From: Haliotis asinina
Lineage: Eukaryota; Mollusca; Gastropoda; Lepetellida; Haliotidae
Direction of reading: 5' to 3'
DNA length: 64,000 nucleotides
Assembly (NCBI RefSeq): GCF_037392515.1
Contig: NC_090291.1
Location: forward strand, 17,077,501 to 17,141,500
A program made the position numbers and the translations under genes. Positions within the stretch are counted from its first letter, which is position 1, and each line of letters begins with the position of its first letter. The notes beneath the pieces were generated by a model, which was not told where the DNA came from, made no database searches, and saw nothing but the letters and a program-made list of their open reading frames with translations. Below, in pieces: positions 12,846 through 25,275 of this stretch.

Positions 12846-13740
12846 TACGGCTTTGGCATTGCAGGGAGGACTAGCCTAGGCAGAAGGGAAAATAATGTGC
12901 TTCAGGGACTGTGACACAGACTACACTGCAGGGAGGGCTAGCCTAGGCAGTAGGGAAAATAATCTGCTTCAGGGGCTGTGAGACAGACTACACTGCAGGG
13001 AGGACTAGCTTAGGCAGGAGGGAAAATAATGTGCTTCAGGGACTGTGAGACTACACTGCAGGGAGGGCTAGCCTAGGCAGTAGGGAAAATAATGTGCTTC
13101 AGGGGCTGTGAGACAGACTACACTGCAGGGAGGACTAGTCTAGGCAGTAGGGAAAATAATGTGCTTCAGGGACTGTGAGACTACACTGCAAGGAGGACTA
13201 GTCTAGGCAGTAGGGAAAATAATGTGGTTCAGGGACTGTGAGACTACACTGCAGGGAGGACTAGCCTAGGCAGAAGGGAAAATAATGTGGTTCAGGGGCT
13301 GTGAGACAGACTACACTGCAGGGAGGGCTAGCCTAGGCAGTAGGGAAAATAATGTGCTTCAGGGACTGTGAGACTACACTGCAGGGAGGGCTAGCCTAGG
13401 CAGTAGGGAAAATAATGTGGTTCAGGGGCTGTGAGACAGACTACACTGCAGGGAGGACTAGCCTAGGCAGAAGGGAAAATAATGTGCTTCAGGGACTGTG
13501 AGACTACACTGCAGGGAGGGCTAGCCTAGGCAGTAGGGAAAATAATGTGCTTCAGGGACTGTGAGACAGACTACACTGCAGGGAGGACTAGCCTAGGCAG
13601 AAGGGAAAATAATGTGCTTCAGGGACTGTGAGACTACACTGCAGGGAGGGCTAGCCTAGGCAGTAGGGAAAATAATGTGGTTCAGGGACTGTGAGACAGA
13701 CTACACTGCAGGGAGGGCCAGCCTAGGCAGTAGGGAAAAA
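12846..13740 (+). repeat. Minisatellite, 63/67-bp unit, about 14 copies
   Basis: Units run from CACTGCAGGGAGG through CTAGCCTAGGCAGTAGGG and AAAATAATGTGCTTCAGGG to CTGTGAGACTA. A 4-bp ACAG presence/absence gives 67- or 63-bp units in mixed order. Copies are highly alike, so the array is recently homogenised. Confidence 0.95.
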
Positions 13741-13984
13741 AATAAATACTAAGGAATAAACATACAGACTACCAGTCAGCAGCCTTTGTCAGAGAATGCA
13801 AGTCACGGAAACAACACACCCATAATCTTATGTCATTGGTATTACACTGTGAGGAGTTATCCAGTCGAATGCTCTGTTCACTTCATCTACAGAGTGCTCT
13901 ACAGCTAGCAATAAGATGAATAATGATGGATCATCAGTTTACACTATAACACAACACACCAGGTTTTTGTTATTTGTTGTTGTT

Positions 13985-14210
13985 TTTTGTGCCATGCTCA
14001 GCAATATTCCATATGGCAGCTGCCTGTAATATAACCAAGTCCGGACCAGGCAATCCAGAGATCAACAGAATGAACATTGATCTTTGCAACTGTGACCCAA
14101 TGACATGTATGAAGCAAGTCAGTGACCCTGACCATGCGATCCCATTAGTTGCCTCTTATCACTAGCATGGGTTACTGAAGATCAATTCTAATCTGGATCT
14201 TCATGGATAG
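13985..14210 (-). repeat. SINE family S1
   Basis: Reverse-oriented S1 with tail block CAGCAATATTCCATATGGC, core ATTGATCTTTGCAACTG and head CATGGGTTACTGAAGATC. Moderately diverged, nearly full length. Confidence 0.8.
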
Positions 14211-15304
14211 GTGACCAAATGGACCAAGCACCTTAACTACTCCTTGAATCCATGACCACCCATGAAGACTCAGTTCTTACATCAATAAATAAATGTCTCC
14301 ATTTCCTATTCAAATAAATTCCATATTTGTAGACACCCATGTATTCCAACACTTTGTCAAACCCATGTTAGTTTGAGATACACAACATTCTGGAAGTGAC
14401 ACCTTGCCCATTTAGCACAGGCAAGCATAAGGCTATTACTTGCACAATTGGATGCGGGTGTGCGCGCAATCAGACAGCATCAGATCTTGTCCATCATTGT
14501 CTGCAGCAATGGCCACTCCCTGTTCTACCCCACCTACCATCTGTGCATCAGTAACATCACACCCACTCGTAATCTACTCACACCAAGCTGCAAAAATACA
14601 CAAACAAAATGTGCAGCGAATCTGCAGCAGAATTCAGGAAGTGCAACCTTGGCAATATATTCGTGTTTTGGCACAACCAACTGTTTGGGAATGCTCTCGG
14701 CATGATCACAATCTAACACCATCACAAGAACAGCTGATCGTTACTCAGAGCTTACGCATCTTCTCCCAGTTGAAAACACCCTGTAAATGTTAATAAATTT
14801 GTAAATAATGAAAGCAAATAGCTCCGATGTTGATTTCAGTGGCGCATCACGAATGTCTTTTTCCTGAACTATTTTCATCAATGTGGTCTTCCAATGTCAG
14901 AAAATATCCAATTCACTAGTGATATCTACCAAACCTGGTTTTACAAAACATTGATGCTGTGCACTATGATAACAAGCAGTTAAGATCAAAGCCAACACCT
15001 GTGATTTTGTTTAATCCTTCCGAGAAGCATGAAAGGTTATTGCCATCATCATTTCTCATTAACTCCCTTTGGTGACCTTGGAGACGAGAGAGGGAGCTAG
15101 GTTTAACGCCAAATTGAACAGTATTTCTTCATGTCATGCTGTATAAGTTTCTTGTGGAAGAAAGCCCAAGGTAGTGCAGGTCACTGATGTATGCCATTTT
15201 GGTGTAAACCTACAGCATTGACACTGGTGTCGACAAAACAAGTACTGTACTCAAGGTAGATCTGAAACAAGAGCCCATCATTACTGGATATTTCAAGCAC
15301 AAAT
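14211..15304. other. No gene recognised
   Basis: The open frame at 14440-14793 has low complexity and no recognised domain. No exon is supported. Confidence 0.4.
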
Positions 15305-15450
15305 TTGAGTGAGTGATGTTATATGTCATATTAAGCAATATTCCAGCAACAGTACAAGACATATGCTGAACAAATTCTACCAATGTGGGAATAAAACCCA
15401 GGTCTTTGATGAGATGAGCGAAGACTGCAAACCCAAGGCCACTACACTGC
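15305..15450 (-). repeat. tRNA-derived SINE (S2)
   Basis: On the - strand: a head near GTAGTGGCCTTGGG, a B-box relic near ACCTGGGTTTTATTCCC, then TTGCTGGAATATTGCTTAA and a CACTCACTC tail. Confidence 0.65.
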
Positions 15451-15521
15451 CCTTGCATAAGTATCCACCTGTGCACAGTGATCAGGGAGTGAGTTTATTT
15501 CTCTACAGCTTTAACAACAGA

Positions 15522-15782
15522 CCCATGAAGATTGCGGGTAGAACAGATCTTCAACAATCCATGCTTGCCACAAAAGGCGACTATGCTTGTCGAAAGAGGC
15601 AAGTAACTGAATCAGGTGGTCAGGCTCGCTGACTTAGTTGACACATCATCAGTTCCCAACTGATGCTCAGGCTGTTGATCACTGGACTGTCTGGTCCAGA
15701 CTTGATTATTTACAGTCCGCTGCCATATAGCTGGAATATTGATGAATGTGGAGTAAAACTAAATTATACTCACTTACTCACT
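15522..15782 (+). repeat. SINE family S1, full length
   Basis: Head (CCCATGAAGATTGCGGGTAG), the CTTGTCGAAAGAGGC block, the GGTCAGGCTCGCTGACTTAG core and the CATATAGCTGGAATATTGA tail with ACTCACTTACTCAC at the end. Confidence 0.88.
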
Positions 15783-16015
15783 TTCAGCAATATTCTAGCA
15801 ATCTCACAGTAGGGAATGCCATAATTGTGCTTCACGTACATAGTACAAAAGTGGGGAATCAAACCTGGGTCTTCACTGTTATGAAGCAATAGGGAAAAAT
15901 CAAACTAAGACTCCATGACATTTAGTATGCACTTTCAGCACTACAACATCCAATATATCAGTAAATGGGTCTTCAGTGTTTCAATGTTGTAACCACAAGG
16001 CTGCCACAATGCCAT
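15783..16015 (-). repeat. tRNA-derived SINE (S2), with insertion or duplication
   Basis: Abuts the preceding S1 copy tail to tail. TTTCAGCAATATTCTAGCAA and GAATCAAACCTGGGTCTTCA are followed, after about 70 unrelated bases, by a second GGGTCTTCAGTGTT and TAACCACAAGGCTGCC. The head is thus displaced by an internal duplication. Confidence 0.6.
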
Positions 16016-16884
16016 TGGCCACAGTGAATTTTCATGCAAACAACTTGCACATTAACTGACTTTGTGCTACGGCTGTTTTGTACATAGCTCCCAGGCTGAG
16101 AGTGCCAATCATCTGGGTTCTATTGTACAAAACAACCCTAGCACTACGGTTGTCCAAGACCATGAGAGTTACAGCCACCTAAGCGTTAAATTCACTTTCT
16201 GCAATGGCACCATGTCTGCTGGTGCTAAGCAATCACCAGTGGTCACTCTTAAGTTATCAAACTATATTTCAACTCTAATGATTTCACCTCCCTATTTCTG
16301 TAGACATTTTATAGGTCTTTTCAAATAGTTAGACACTAAATGGCACTGCATGATATACATGTCTGCACAGCTTGATTTTAAACAAAAACCTAAGACTTGC
16401 TTAGCAAGTTAGGTTTTCAAGTACAGAAGGTAAACAAACCAATCCCAATTTGGCACCAGTCATCACATCCTGAAAATACTGTGGTCACATTCTGCAGAAG
16501 TTTTCAAGTTTTAGAAACCCATTAAATGTGGAAAAAAATTGTCAATTCTAACTACTGGATGGTTAAACTTTTAAAAACATGAACTTTATAAGTATCATCC
16601 AGTTACAGCTGGCAGGTTTTTCACTGCATGTTTTATCTTCTCTACAAATACTAATGGCTGAACAACTTATTCTTATTTGGTTTAGTAATACTTCAACACT
16701 TAACATTAATACTGAACCGCAGATCTTCTTCATATACTAATGAAACTATGTAACTGGACCTACTTGATGTAAATATATCAGTACATATAACGACATAACA
16801 TATTATCATTCATACATTCATTCAGTGTTTCATCAAAGCAAATTCTTTGTTAAATTAAATATTAGGTAACAAGTAAGTTAGTGC
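16016..16884. other. No gene recognised
   Basis: AT-rich noncoding. The frame at 16062-16328 has no recognised features. Confidence 0.4.
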
Positions 16885-17130
16885 AACCATTTCAATATCT
16901 GGTGTAACAATGTCAATATCTGGTGTAACTGTGTCAATATCTGATTTAACAATGTGATTATCTAGTGTAACAATGTCAATATCTGGTGTAACTGTGTCAA
17001 TATCTGATTTAACAATGTGATTATCTGGTGTAACAATGTCAATATCTGGTGTAACTGTGTCAATATCTGATTTAACAATGTGATTATCTAGTGTAACAAT
17101 GTCAATATCAGATATGACAATGTCAATATC
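16885..17130. repeat. Minisatellite, 21-bp unit in a 63-bp higher-order repeat
   Basis: Basic unit close to AATGTCAATATCTGGTGTAA plus C. Three variants (TGTCAATATCTGGTG, TGTCAATATCTGATT, TGTGATTATCTGGTG) recur in fixed order, giving a 63-bp period. Because 21 and 63 are multiples of three, a false open frame of Asp-Ile-Val repeats appears on the - strand. Confidence 0.93.
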
Positions 17131-17135
17131 TGTTC

Positions 17136-17282
17136 CCATGTCAGGCTCACTGACTTGGCCAACATGCCCAAATTGATTGATGCTAAAGATATTGTTCACT
17201 GGATTGTCTGGTCCAGACTCGATTATTTACAGACTGCCAAACCATAGCTGGAACACTGAAACTGAATGTGGCATTAAACAAC
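17136..17282 (+). repeat. SINE family S1, partial
   Basis: Begins in the core (TCAGGCTCACTGACTTGG) and runs through GGATTGTCTGGTCCAGACTC to a diverged tail ending GGCATTAAACAACA. It directly abuts the 21/63-bp array. Confidence 0.75.
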
Positions 17283-17374
17283 AAACAAAACAAAACATAA
17301 ATCATGCAAACATCACTAAAATGTTCTCTTGAACACTTCTAACCCAAGAGTGAGTGAGTGAGTGAGTGAGCGAG

Positions 17375-18352
17375 CAAGTGAGATGCAATAACAAGCCAAA
17401 AAATCACGTAAAAAAAAGACTTGTAAATACAGGAAAAACATTTAGATTCAGGTTTTACAACCAAAATAATTGTTTAACATTTGTCCTTAATTGTGTATCA
17501 AACTGTGTATGCCATGAACCAGTGTTATAAACAAATTCTCTCTCATATAACATTTCCCAGCTTTTAACAGTATCTATGAGTAAGACTCAGGTCAATGGCT
17601 GCAGCTACAGGCTGATGAAGCCAACATAAACTCATAGGGACAGCTACTTGCCTCTGTAGCACAGGCCATGCTGGAACAAGCAGTGTGGGTGGATGGTTAG
17701 CATTCACGTAATGTCAGCAGTTGCTGCATCTGTTGATGGCATAACCAGCCCGTCTATGCTCAACTCAGTGTTAAGTGTGTAATGCGTTTTTCCTGTGTCT
17801 CCCTCTGTTGCCAAATGCCACACCCTCACTTGTTTTCCTACACATACCTAGCCTGAATATTCAGGTCCCCTGTCTATCAGCTGCATATTGTATATCATAT
17901 TTACATCCTGGCTATTTCCCTTGCATGATGCATCAATGTTTTCCATGCATTACGTGTTTCATAATAATCATCTGAAATATTTCTTTCGACTTTATCGGAC
18001 TCATTGCAATGTAAGAACTCAACAAAGAAAATTAATATATAGAATATACGTGTTTTTTTTTCTTTTCAAATGTTTATTGAAATTGGCACCAGATGTAAAT
18101 AAGAGGGGTTAGTGAAAAGACACTCATTCTCTCAATAGTCCTCTGTTTGAAGTAAGAGCATCGCTGTCTGGTTAGTAAGAGCCAAGAGTCATCTCAGTAG
18201 TGCAAAGCATTCTGGGAATGATTCCTAGTGACACACAAGTCCATATTGCTATCAAAGCTAATGCTCCCAAACCTGTCAAAGAACCTAAATAAAGAACATC
18301 ATGCAATGAGCAGTATCACACTGCCAACAAGAGGGCTTCCTCAGTCACTAGG
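17375..18352. other. No gene recognised
   Basis: Begins just after a GAGTGAGTGAGT run (17349-17372) typical of a SINE tail without a body. No exon or further repeat is recognised. Confidence 0.4.
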
Positions 18353-18450
18353 CATATAGCGCAGTATTGGTAGACCCACTGTTTATACCACGGCATTGGT
18401 AGACCCACTGGATATACCACGGCATTTGGTAGACCCACTGTATTTTGCCT
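18353..18450 (+). repeat. Short tandem repeat, about 32 bp x 3
   Basis: GGTAGACCCACTG occurs three times, with TATACCACGGCATT between copies. Confidence 0.75.
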
Positions 18451-18764
18451 TTGGTTTGGTATACCATAAAGCAATAAAATGATTTGTTGCTTTCGGTTTT
18501 CGTACCATCATTCCAATCTAGTCATAAAATAACAGTTTTGTGCATTCAAAATAACAAGGATAATGGGGTTTTTTTCTGTTATGAAAGACTGTAAAGCTTG
18601 GTTCTTGTTATGAATTTTCAGCTTCACGATCAGATCAAATACACCGAACCAAAACGGAACGAAAGGAAGGCCTTAATGTACTGCAATAAGTACCAAACTG
18701 TGGTAAGAGTGTACCATTTCAACCCAATCAGTCATACATTATCACATTGCCACTAAGAAAACTT

Positions 18765-19130
18765 AAATCACAGTGCAAGGACACCTGAACAATAGTACTG
18801 ACTTCTTATGAACTTGGGTAACACTTACAGTGTCAGGACACCTGAACAATAGTACTGACTTCTTATGAACTTGGGTAACACCTGCAGTGCCAGGACACCT
18901 GAACAGTGCTGACTTCTTATGAACTTGGGTAACACTTGCAGTGCCAGGACACCTGAACAGTGCTGACTTCTTATGAACTTGGGTAACACTTGCAGTGTCA
19001 GGACACCTGAACAGTACTGACTTCTTATGAACTTGGGTAACACTTACAGTGTCAGGACACCTGAACAGTATTGACTTCTTATGAACTTGGGTAACACTTG
19101 CAGTGCCAGGACACCTGAACAACAGCCTCA
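18765..19130 (+). repeat. Minisatellite, 54/57-bp unit, about 6 copies
   Basis: Unit CAGGACACCTGAACA, (ATAGTA or GTG), CTGACTTCTTATGAACTTGG, GTAACACTTACAGTG. The two unit lengths differ by 3 bp, so a spurious open frame of 18-19-residue repeats runs along the - strand. I do not regard it as a protein. Confidence 0.93.
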
Positions 19131-19479
19131 CATTTGCAAACATATATGCCACTGAGGTATGGATGTTTGGGCTAGTACATACCTGAAGGCAAACAATGTA
19201 ATATTCCACATACTCTGTCTTCTTATCTTAGAAATGACAGACCTATCTTCTCCTCTTAGAATAAGAGCTCACAATAACTTTTGACATTTCTGCCATTCCA
19301 AAGAGAGCTTTGTGGTTTTATATTCTCACAAAGTACAGACTACAATAATATCCACGTTCCACAGGGTGATGAGCGACTTGGTGATAAAGCCAGTTCATCA
19401 ACAGCAACTCGACCATCCTAGTCAGGAACTAAACCTTGCTTCTCCCCTACGCACAACACCACATTTAACAGGAATCTAG

Positions 19480-19830
19480 AACATTATATTACACTGGAAT
19501 CCAGACCATCATATACCACATGGTTCCAGACCATCTCATGACACAGGAATACAGAACATCATGTGACTCATGAACATAACATTAGACAGGAATCCAGAAC
19601 ATAACATTACACAGGAATCCAGAACATCATATTAAACAGGAATCCTGAACATCACCATTACACAGAAATCAAGAACATCATGTGACTCAGGAACATAGAA
19701 CATCACATTACACAGGAATCCAGAACATCACATCAGACAGGAATCCAGAACATCACTTGACTCTGGAATCTGCAACATCACATGGCACACAGTAATCCAG
19801 AACATCACATGACATGGGAGTCCTGAACAT
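19480..19830 (+). repeat. Degenerate tandem repeat, about 22-25 bp
   Basis: A dozen or more imperfect copies of ACAGGAATCCAGAACATCAC, with ACATTA or ATGTGACTC fillers. Confidence 0.8.
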
Positions 19831-21744
19831 CTAACACAATTAACTCCAAAGTATACATTTTTGACGAGTTATATCAGTAAGTACAGATCCTACAAGAAAC
19901 ATCCACAGGACTCTAACAGAATATGTATTTTATTCTCTTCAGTTTGTTTCAATCATCACAACCTACATAGTGTTAACTTAATCACTTTCATTTACAAATT
20001 CACCATGGCCAAAATTGTTCCAAAACGGCCAAGATAGTTTGAAGATAAATCTCAATTGACATCCTACATTGTTCTAATTACTCAAAAATAAATGTGTTAA
20101 GTCGTGGTATTTTTCTGTTTCATATGCTGGGTTAAATCATGCTTTAGAAGAATGTTATGCAACCTCTATGTTCATCTTGTTTGAAAACTTCTTGAACAAT
20201 TATGTATCAGACAGGTATAACATGGATAGTCTAAAATTCTAAAATTGGAATTTAAACATCGAGTTGTCTGCCACCACATATTCACTCAGGTTCCCAACTG
20301 GGAGTTAATGAACACTTTAGCTTATTACAGGCATCAAGGTAAAGATTACACCACAGCACAGCTTCATATTTCTCCATGATCAGAAGGCATGTCCATTGCT
20401 GCAGAGCATAATATGAATTAGGGGATTTATTTCACTCACACTCGACATGAACATTCTCAACCTTGTATTGGGCAGCAGTGAAACAGCCACAAGAAATCTG
20501 ATACCTGTGATGCGATCTGAACAACGGACCATCTGATCTGAGATCTGAATCTTGGTTCATGTGACCCAGTATGTCATTCCCATGAACAAGATGACATCTG
20601 TGGAATTACCTCACATCCTGCTACATGCCATGTTGAGAAGGTGCATCTATCAAACCTGTATATATTCTAATTTTTATCAAGACAATAAGAAACCTCTCCT
20701 AGACACTATTTATTGTCATCTATGGGTTTCCTAATGAAAAACACTCAAAATAGTAATCTTACTTGACAGACAAGTCTGTCCTCATTTAACAAACACCATA
20801 TAATATGAACAGCTTGTGTTTCATGAAAATACATATTTCAGAAAAAATGTTAATTTGTTTACATGATTTTTTCTACAGTTTATAAAGCTACACCTGTTAT
20901 AAGTCAATGTAAATGCATAGGAGTTATTATCATTCTACTGATAATGTTGATTTGTGGAATGGTCTTAATTATCATATATCTGACAGGAATCACAGCTACA
21001 ATTTTTATATATTTCAACAACTAAGATCCAAACCTGTTCGTCCTAACTCAGTCCATGAGTGCAACATTACTTCAAAGCTGTTCACAGCAGGCCTTAAGGC
21101 TGCCACTGGAGGAATCAATAACAAACGGTTTAAGATATTATTGGCAGCTCATGAGTGGATTGTGAAGAAAGAAAAGGATCAATTCTTTACTTAGTCTATA
21201 CATTTGTCATTATTATTTACATACTATTAACAAGAAACAACTGAACAAAAAACCAGGATGTAAAAAGTATGAGCACATATATCCAGGTGAGTGTCAGTAA
21301 TGTTCAAACTTAGATAAACACTTAAATACAACTCAACACTTTTTCTCCTTGAAATTATGGCACTGACGAAAAATTAAACAATGTGCTAGTGAATGAAAAT
21401 TTCATATATATATACTTGGCAAACAAAAACTATTTCCAGACTAAATGTCTATCAAATATCTAAGGACACAGTGAATATATATGGATTAATTGACAATAAC
21501 TATGTCAGGATTAATCATGTCATCATACTTTTTTATTACACAATGCGATTTAGAAAGTGGCCAAATGTAACACATGCAATATTTGGGATTATACGTTCAT
21601 AGTTAAGTACAAATTCAGGTGCCTGACTGAAGGTATGGGTTCAAATCTCAGATGAGAGTCAACAAAAAAATGTATTAGAATTTGTATGTTAATCAGAATG
21701 TATAATCCAAAATATGACATATGTTATGCCAAACTCTCTTGCGA
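19831..21744. other. No gene recognised
   Basis: AT-rich. The frame at 20913-21194 (93 codons) ends in a lysine-rich, less repetitive segment (LLAAHEWIVKKEKDQFF) but has no recognised domain. I leave it unannotated. Confidence 0.35.
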
Positions 21745-21937
21745 TACGATCCATAAAGATCTGGGTTACTATTATTAATCATAATAGGCGACTAACGAGG
21801 TCAGGTGGTCAGGCTCGCTGATCGGGTTGTCACATGTCATTCCATCACAGCTGCATAGATCGTGCACATCTGTTCATCACTGGATTGTCTGGTCCTGACC
21901 CGTTACAGACTGCAGTGAAGCATAAAACTCACTCACT
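21745..21937 (+). repeat. SINE family S1
   Basis: Contains GGCGACTAACGAGGTCAGG, the GGTCAGGCTCGCTGATCG core and CACTGGATTGTCTGGTCC. It is shortened before the tail but keeps ACTCACTCACTC. Confidence 0.78.
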
Positions 21938-22600
21938 CTTGTGATGCAGATAGTTACAACCAAGAATAATACTCAGGATGAATCTGCCATGTAAACCTAA
22001 AACAGCATATCGTGGCATGACCAAGGGAGAAAACTCCATAGGCCACTGCATTCTACATACGTAAGTAGATAAGACTTGGAAATAAAAACAGAATGGATAG
22101 CCAGCAGGCACAAAAGATTCAAACTAAATATTACAATGATTTGTCAAACTGTTAAAGCAACAAAGTTAGTTGGTTGTTGAATGTCACAGTGATTAGCCCA
22201 GTCAGGACCAAACCATCCTGTGACGCAAGCAACAAAGACTTAAACTGGTATTGGCATCAAGGAAATACCTCTTGACATTCACTGTACCAGTGGAGGGTTA
22301 GTACCCTCATACCACATGACATACTGGCTACCAAACACGTAAAGCCATTTTTCAGCATTTTTTTAACGATTTGCTTCATTGTTTCTTAACCTAATGAAAC
22401 AAAATTTATCTAGATGACAACAGGAAGCACCGTAATGTATGTTGTGCTTTGGCAACTGTTAACAAGTCCAGTTATTGTCATCTCTTTTATGTTATTCACC
22501 AAATGTTACATAAATCTGGTAATATAACATTTGTCTCACACCTTGACATACTGAAGAAATTTCATAATTGGATTTTGTTTTAAAAAATGGAGTTTTAACA
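21938..22600. other. No gene recognised
   Basis: AT-rich noncoding sequence without supported features. Confidence 0.4.
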
Positions 22601-22827
22601 GAACAAAACTCACATTGTGAATGTTGAGGGAAGCTGGCGAGAATATGGCGATGTCGCGGCGTGGTTGAGACGACTCGTTGCAACTTTGGTAATTTTTGTT
22701 TTCTCAGGGAAAAGGTAAAAACAAAGGTGAAAACTGACATGTTGCCTGCTAGTGTAATAATAAAGTGAGCATACGGCATTACAGATGATATGTACATTTT
22801 CAAGTTTTTGAAGACTACACATTGTTG

Positions 22828-22885
22828 TTTTGAGCAGAGACCATATAATAGATTATATTGTCTATTATATGGTCTCTGTTTTGAG
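22828..22885. mobile_element. Miniature palindromic element with 7-bp target duplication
   Basis: A perfect 18-bp stem (CAGAGACCATATAATAGA and its inverse) around an 8-nt loop occupies 22835-22878. TTTTGAG flanks it on both sides (22828-22834, 22879-22885). Ends CAGAG/CTCTG recall hAT termini, but the duplication is 7 bp rather than the usual 8, so no family is assigned. Confidence 0.7.
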
Positions 22886-23587
22886 TGACTCGTGACAAAT
22901 GATGGTTACCAAGGTTTGGCAAAGAGACTGTCTAGCTTATTGACCGGCGAAGGGATTGGTCCCCTCCTGTACATATCAACTTAGAAAATAGTAGTGATAT
23001 TTACCTTAAATATACTTCCTTCTTTTGTTACCATTTTTTTCGCTGCCAAGATATAACTCCACTGCGCATGTCCACTGTGAGCGGCACCTGCAGGAGCCAG
23101 TTCAAAAGTTTAACATTAGATTAAAACCGAATTCAAGTTTTTGGAGTGGTGTATCCAAATGAAGTTTCCACCCGACGAAATGTTTTTAAGGTTTTATCAA
23201 ATACTCAGTCAGGAGGAAAAGCTTATCAAACTGGTCTTATTTTTTCCTCCAGATCGTTATCCAAACTTGAACTATGTTTGCCGTTCTTCATATTAATGAA
23301 TTTTGGATCATTTTCTTTAGCACTTCGAAGAAGTCATCATTTCCAGTATTGCTTTTTACGAGGATGGCGGCAGGGAGTGAGTGAGTCTTCATCTTATATT
23401 AGACTTTTTCAAACTGGTCCCTAAGTACTATTGATCTGACATATTTAACTGCATTATCTGTCTTTGATTTCCTTGTCAAACTGTTTTAGCCGGTTTGTGT
23501 TTTGTTGTAATCAATTATGCCACCTCTTTAACATTCGATTTGGTAGGGACACGTGTTTTGTTTGCTTTGATTCTTAACGCTGAAATC

Positions 23588-23835
23588 AGCAATATATATA
23601 TGTCTGTAAATAATCTGATCTGGCCCAGACAAACCAGTGATCAACATCATGAGCATCGATCTATGCAATTGGAATACGATGCAATGGATCGAGCCAATCA
23701 GCGAGTCTGAATTACCACTCGATCCCATCACTCGCATCTTACGACAAACATGGGTTGCTAAAGACCAGGTTTCACCCAGATCGTCATGGGAAAAAATACA
23801 TGGACCAGTTGTAATCCGGATCTTCACGGGTGGTA
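23588..23835 (-). repeat. SINE family S1
   Basis: Reverse S1 with core GAGCATCGATCTATGCAATT and head CATGGGTTGCTAAAGACC. The tail block is disturbed by an ATATATAT run. Confidence 0.78.
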
Positions 23836-24139
23836 GGGACACAGAAAAGTGAAAACGTGATCCAAGAAACACGCAGTCTGAGGCACAATAAATTGGTTTC
23901 AAAACTGTTAGACGTTGAGGTGGCGACTCAGTGCCGTAAAAAGTATAGCCCACTTGACATAAATGATCAGAAGCCTATACAGTGTGCGTCTTGCCGATTA
24001 TACTGGTCTGACTAATGACACCTTAAGTATGTCTAACGGACCTTGAAGCAAATACATCTATACGTCGCATGCATGTCTATACAAGTTTGGAAAGTCAGCA
24101 TTTCCTGAAAATCAAACAAATCTCATATCCCTTTTGGAT

Positions 24140-24312
24140 GATCTACTGAGATAACAGCATGTCCCCAAAGACACTCATTAAGACACCATGCTCGCTATGT
24201 CCACAAAGACACCATGCTTGCATGTCCATTAAGACACCCATTAAGACACCATTTCGATGGGGACACCCATTTAGACACCATGCTCATCATGTCCACTAAG
24301 ACACCCATTAAG
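24140..24312 (+). repeat. Degenerate repeat built on CATTAAGACACC
   Basis: About seven copies of (CATT/CACA)AAGACACC with intervening ATGCTCGCTATGTCC or ATTTCGATGGGG. The period is irregular, roughly 18-30 bp. Confidence 0.75.
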
Positions 24313-25275
24313 AAAGAACAGCCCATTGTTGTTGTAGTTGCCGCGGTTGCTGCATGCACGGACCACACGCCAAGCCATACATGTTCTTTACTTCTTAAAC
24401 TATCTGTGCACAGAGGGGCCTACCACACCGCCAATGAATACTCCTGGTTGTGACAACACAGACATGTTTAACCCCACAATAACTGTTTAACTGTTAACAG
24501 ATAGATCCATTCAGGTTTCGTAATCTGTATACAAAACATTAGGCTTCCTGTCTTCCTATCCACGAGAGTTATGCTGGCTGATCGTTTTTGTTCTTAACAA
24601 GTCTGAAAGTTATTTTCATTTTTGTGTTCACAAAGTGTTCAGGCAGGACGCAAGTGAGAAGCTGGGCTATGTCAAGATGCCTTAGTTGTGTCCTAGTTGT
24701 GTCTGTATCCTCAGTCTATACTGAAACAAGTAAAGGAACAAAGGATAGTAAAGGTGGTTCTTTATCCTTGTACAGGTTTCCTTGCAAGCTTTGTATTGAT
24801 CTGTGGGTGAAAATCTCGGATTAAATACAAAAACACTGCAATCAGTGTGTGTTCCCTTATCTGTATACTTCAGTTTATATCACACATATGATCTTAACTC
24901 GATGTAGAAACAGCAACTGGCTCGCTAGCCAGTGCTAGTAAAATTCCAATCGGACCAATAAATCTACATAGTCACTGGCCCGACTGACTAGCGAATTTTC
25001 ATTGGGTCATTTGGAAATATTTCGCTCTTTCCGACTTGTTAAGTTGGAATACACTTTTAAACTGTCCAATTACGACCTGATAAATATAGGATGTCAGGCC
25101 CGTGTGTTTAGAGATGGTTAATATCCTGCATCAGGAATAAACATTTTATTTAGCGAGCCCTGGCGAGCCTGGGTCTCACCTATCTCTGCTGTCATTTCGT
25201 TTGAGCATGCAGATCTTACTGGCGGTGCATAATTCTTCAGACAGGGCAATGTTTTCCCATCCTGTACTACACGTG
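24313..25275. other. No gene recognised
   Basis: At 24907-25010 two diverged direct copies of an ACTGGCTCGCTAGC / AAATTCCAATCGG block lie side by side. The rest is unremarkable noncoding DNA. Confidence 0.35.

Noticed and set aside
12846-13740. CRISPR-like regular repeats
   Set aside because: Units are contiguous, without unique spacers, and the host is eukaryotic. This is a minisatellite.
16855-17199. Asp-Ile-Val repeat protein on the - strand
   Set aside because: Same reason: a 21/63-bp minisatellite. It also runs into a SINE.
18440-18720. Inverted TTTGGTTTGGTA / ACCGAACCAAAACGG words as transposon ends
   Set aside because: Matches are short and imperfect, and no target duplication was seen.
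18763-19209. 148-codon - strand frame with 18-19-residue repeats
   Set aside because: Explained by a 54/57-bp minisatellite whose unit lengths are multiples of three. No signal peptide or homology seen.
20913-21194. 93-codon frame as a possible exon
   Set aside because: No recognised domain, no convincing splice sites and AT-rich surroundings.
24907-25010. CTGGCTCGCTAGCCAG palindrome as a regulatory operator
   Set aside because: It is one of two diverged direct copies in AT-rich noncoding DNA, with no gene nearby.
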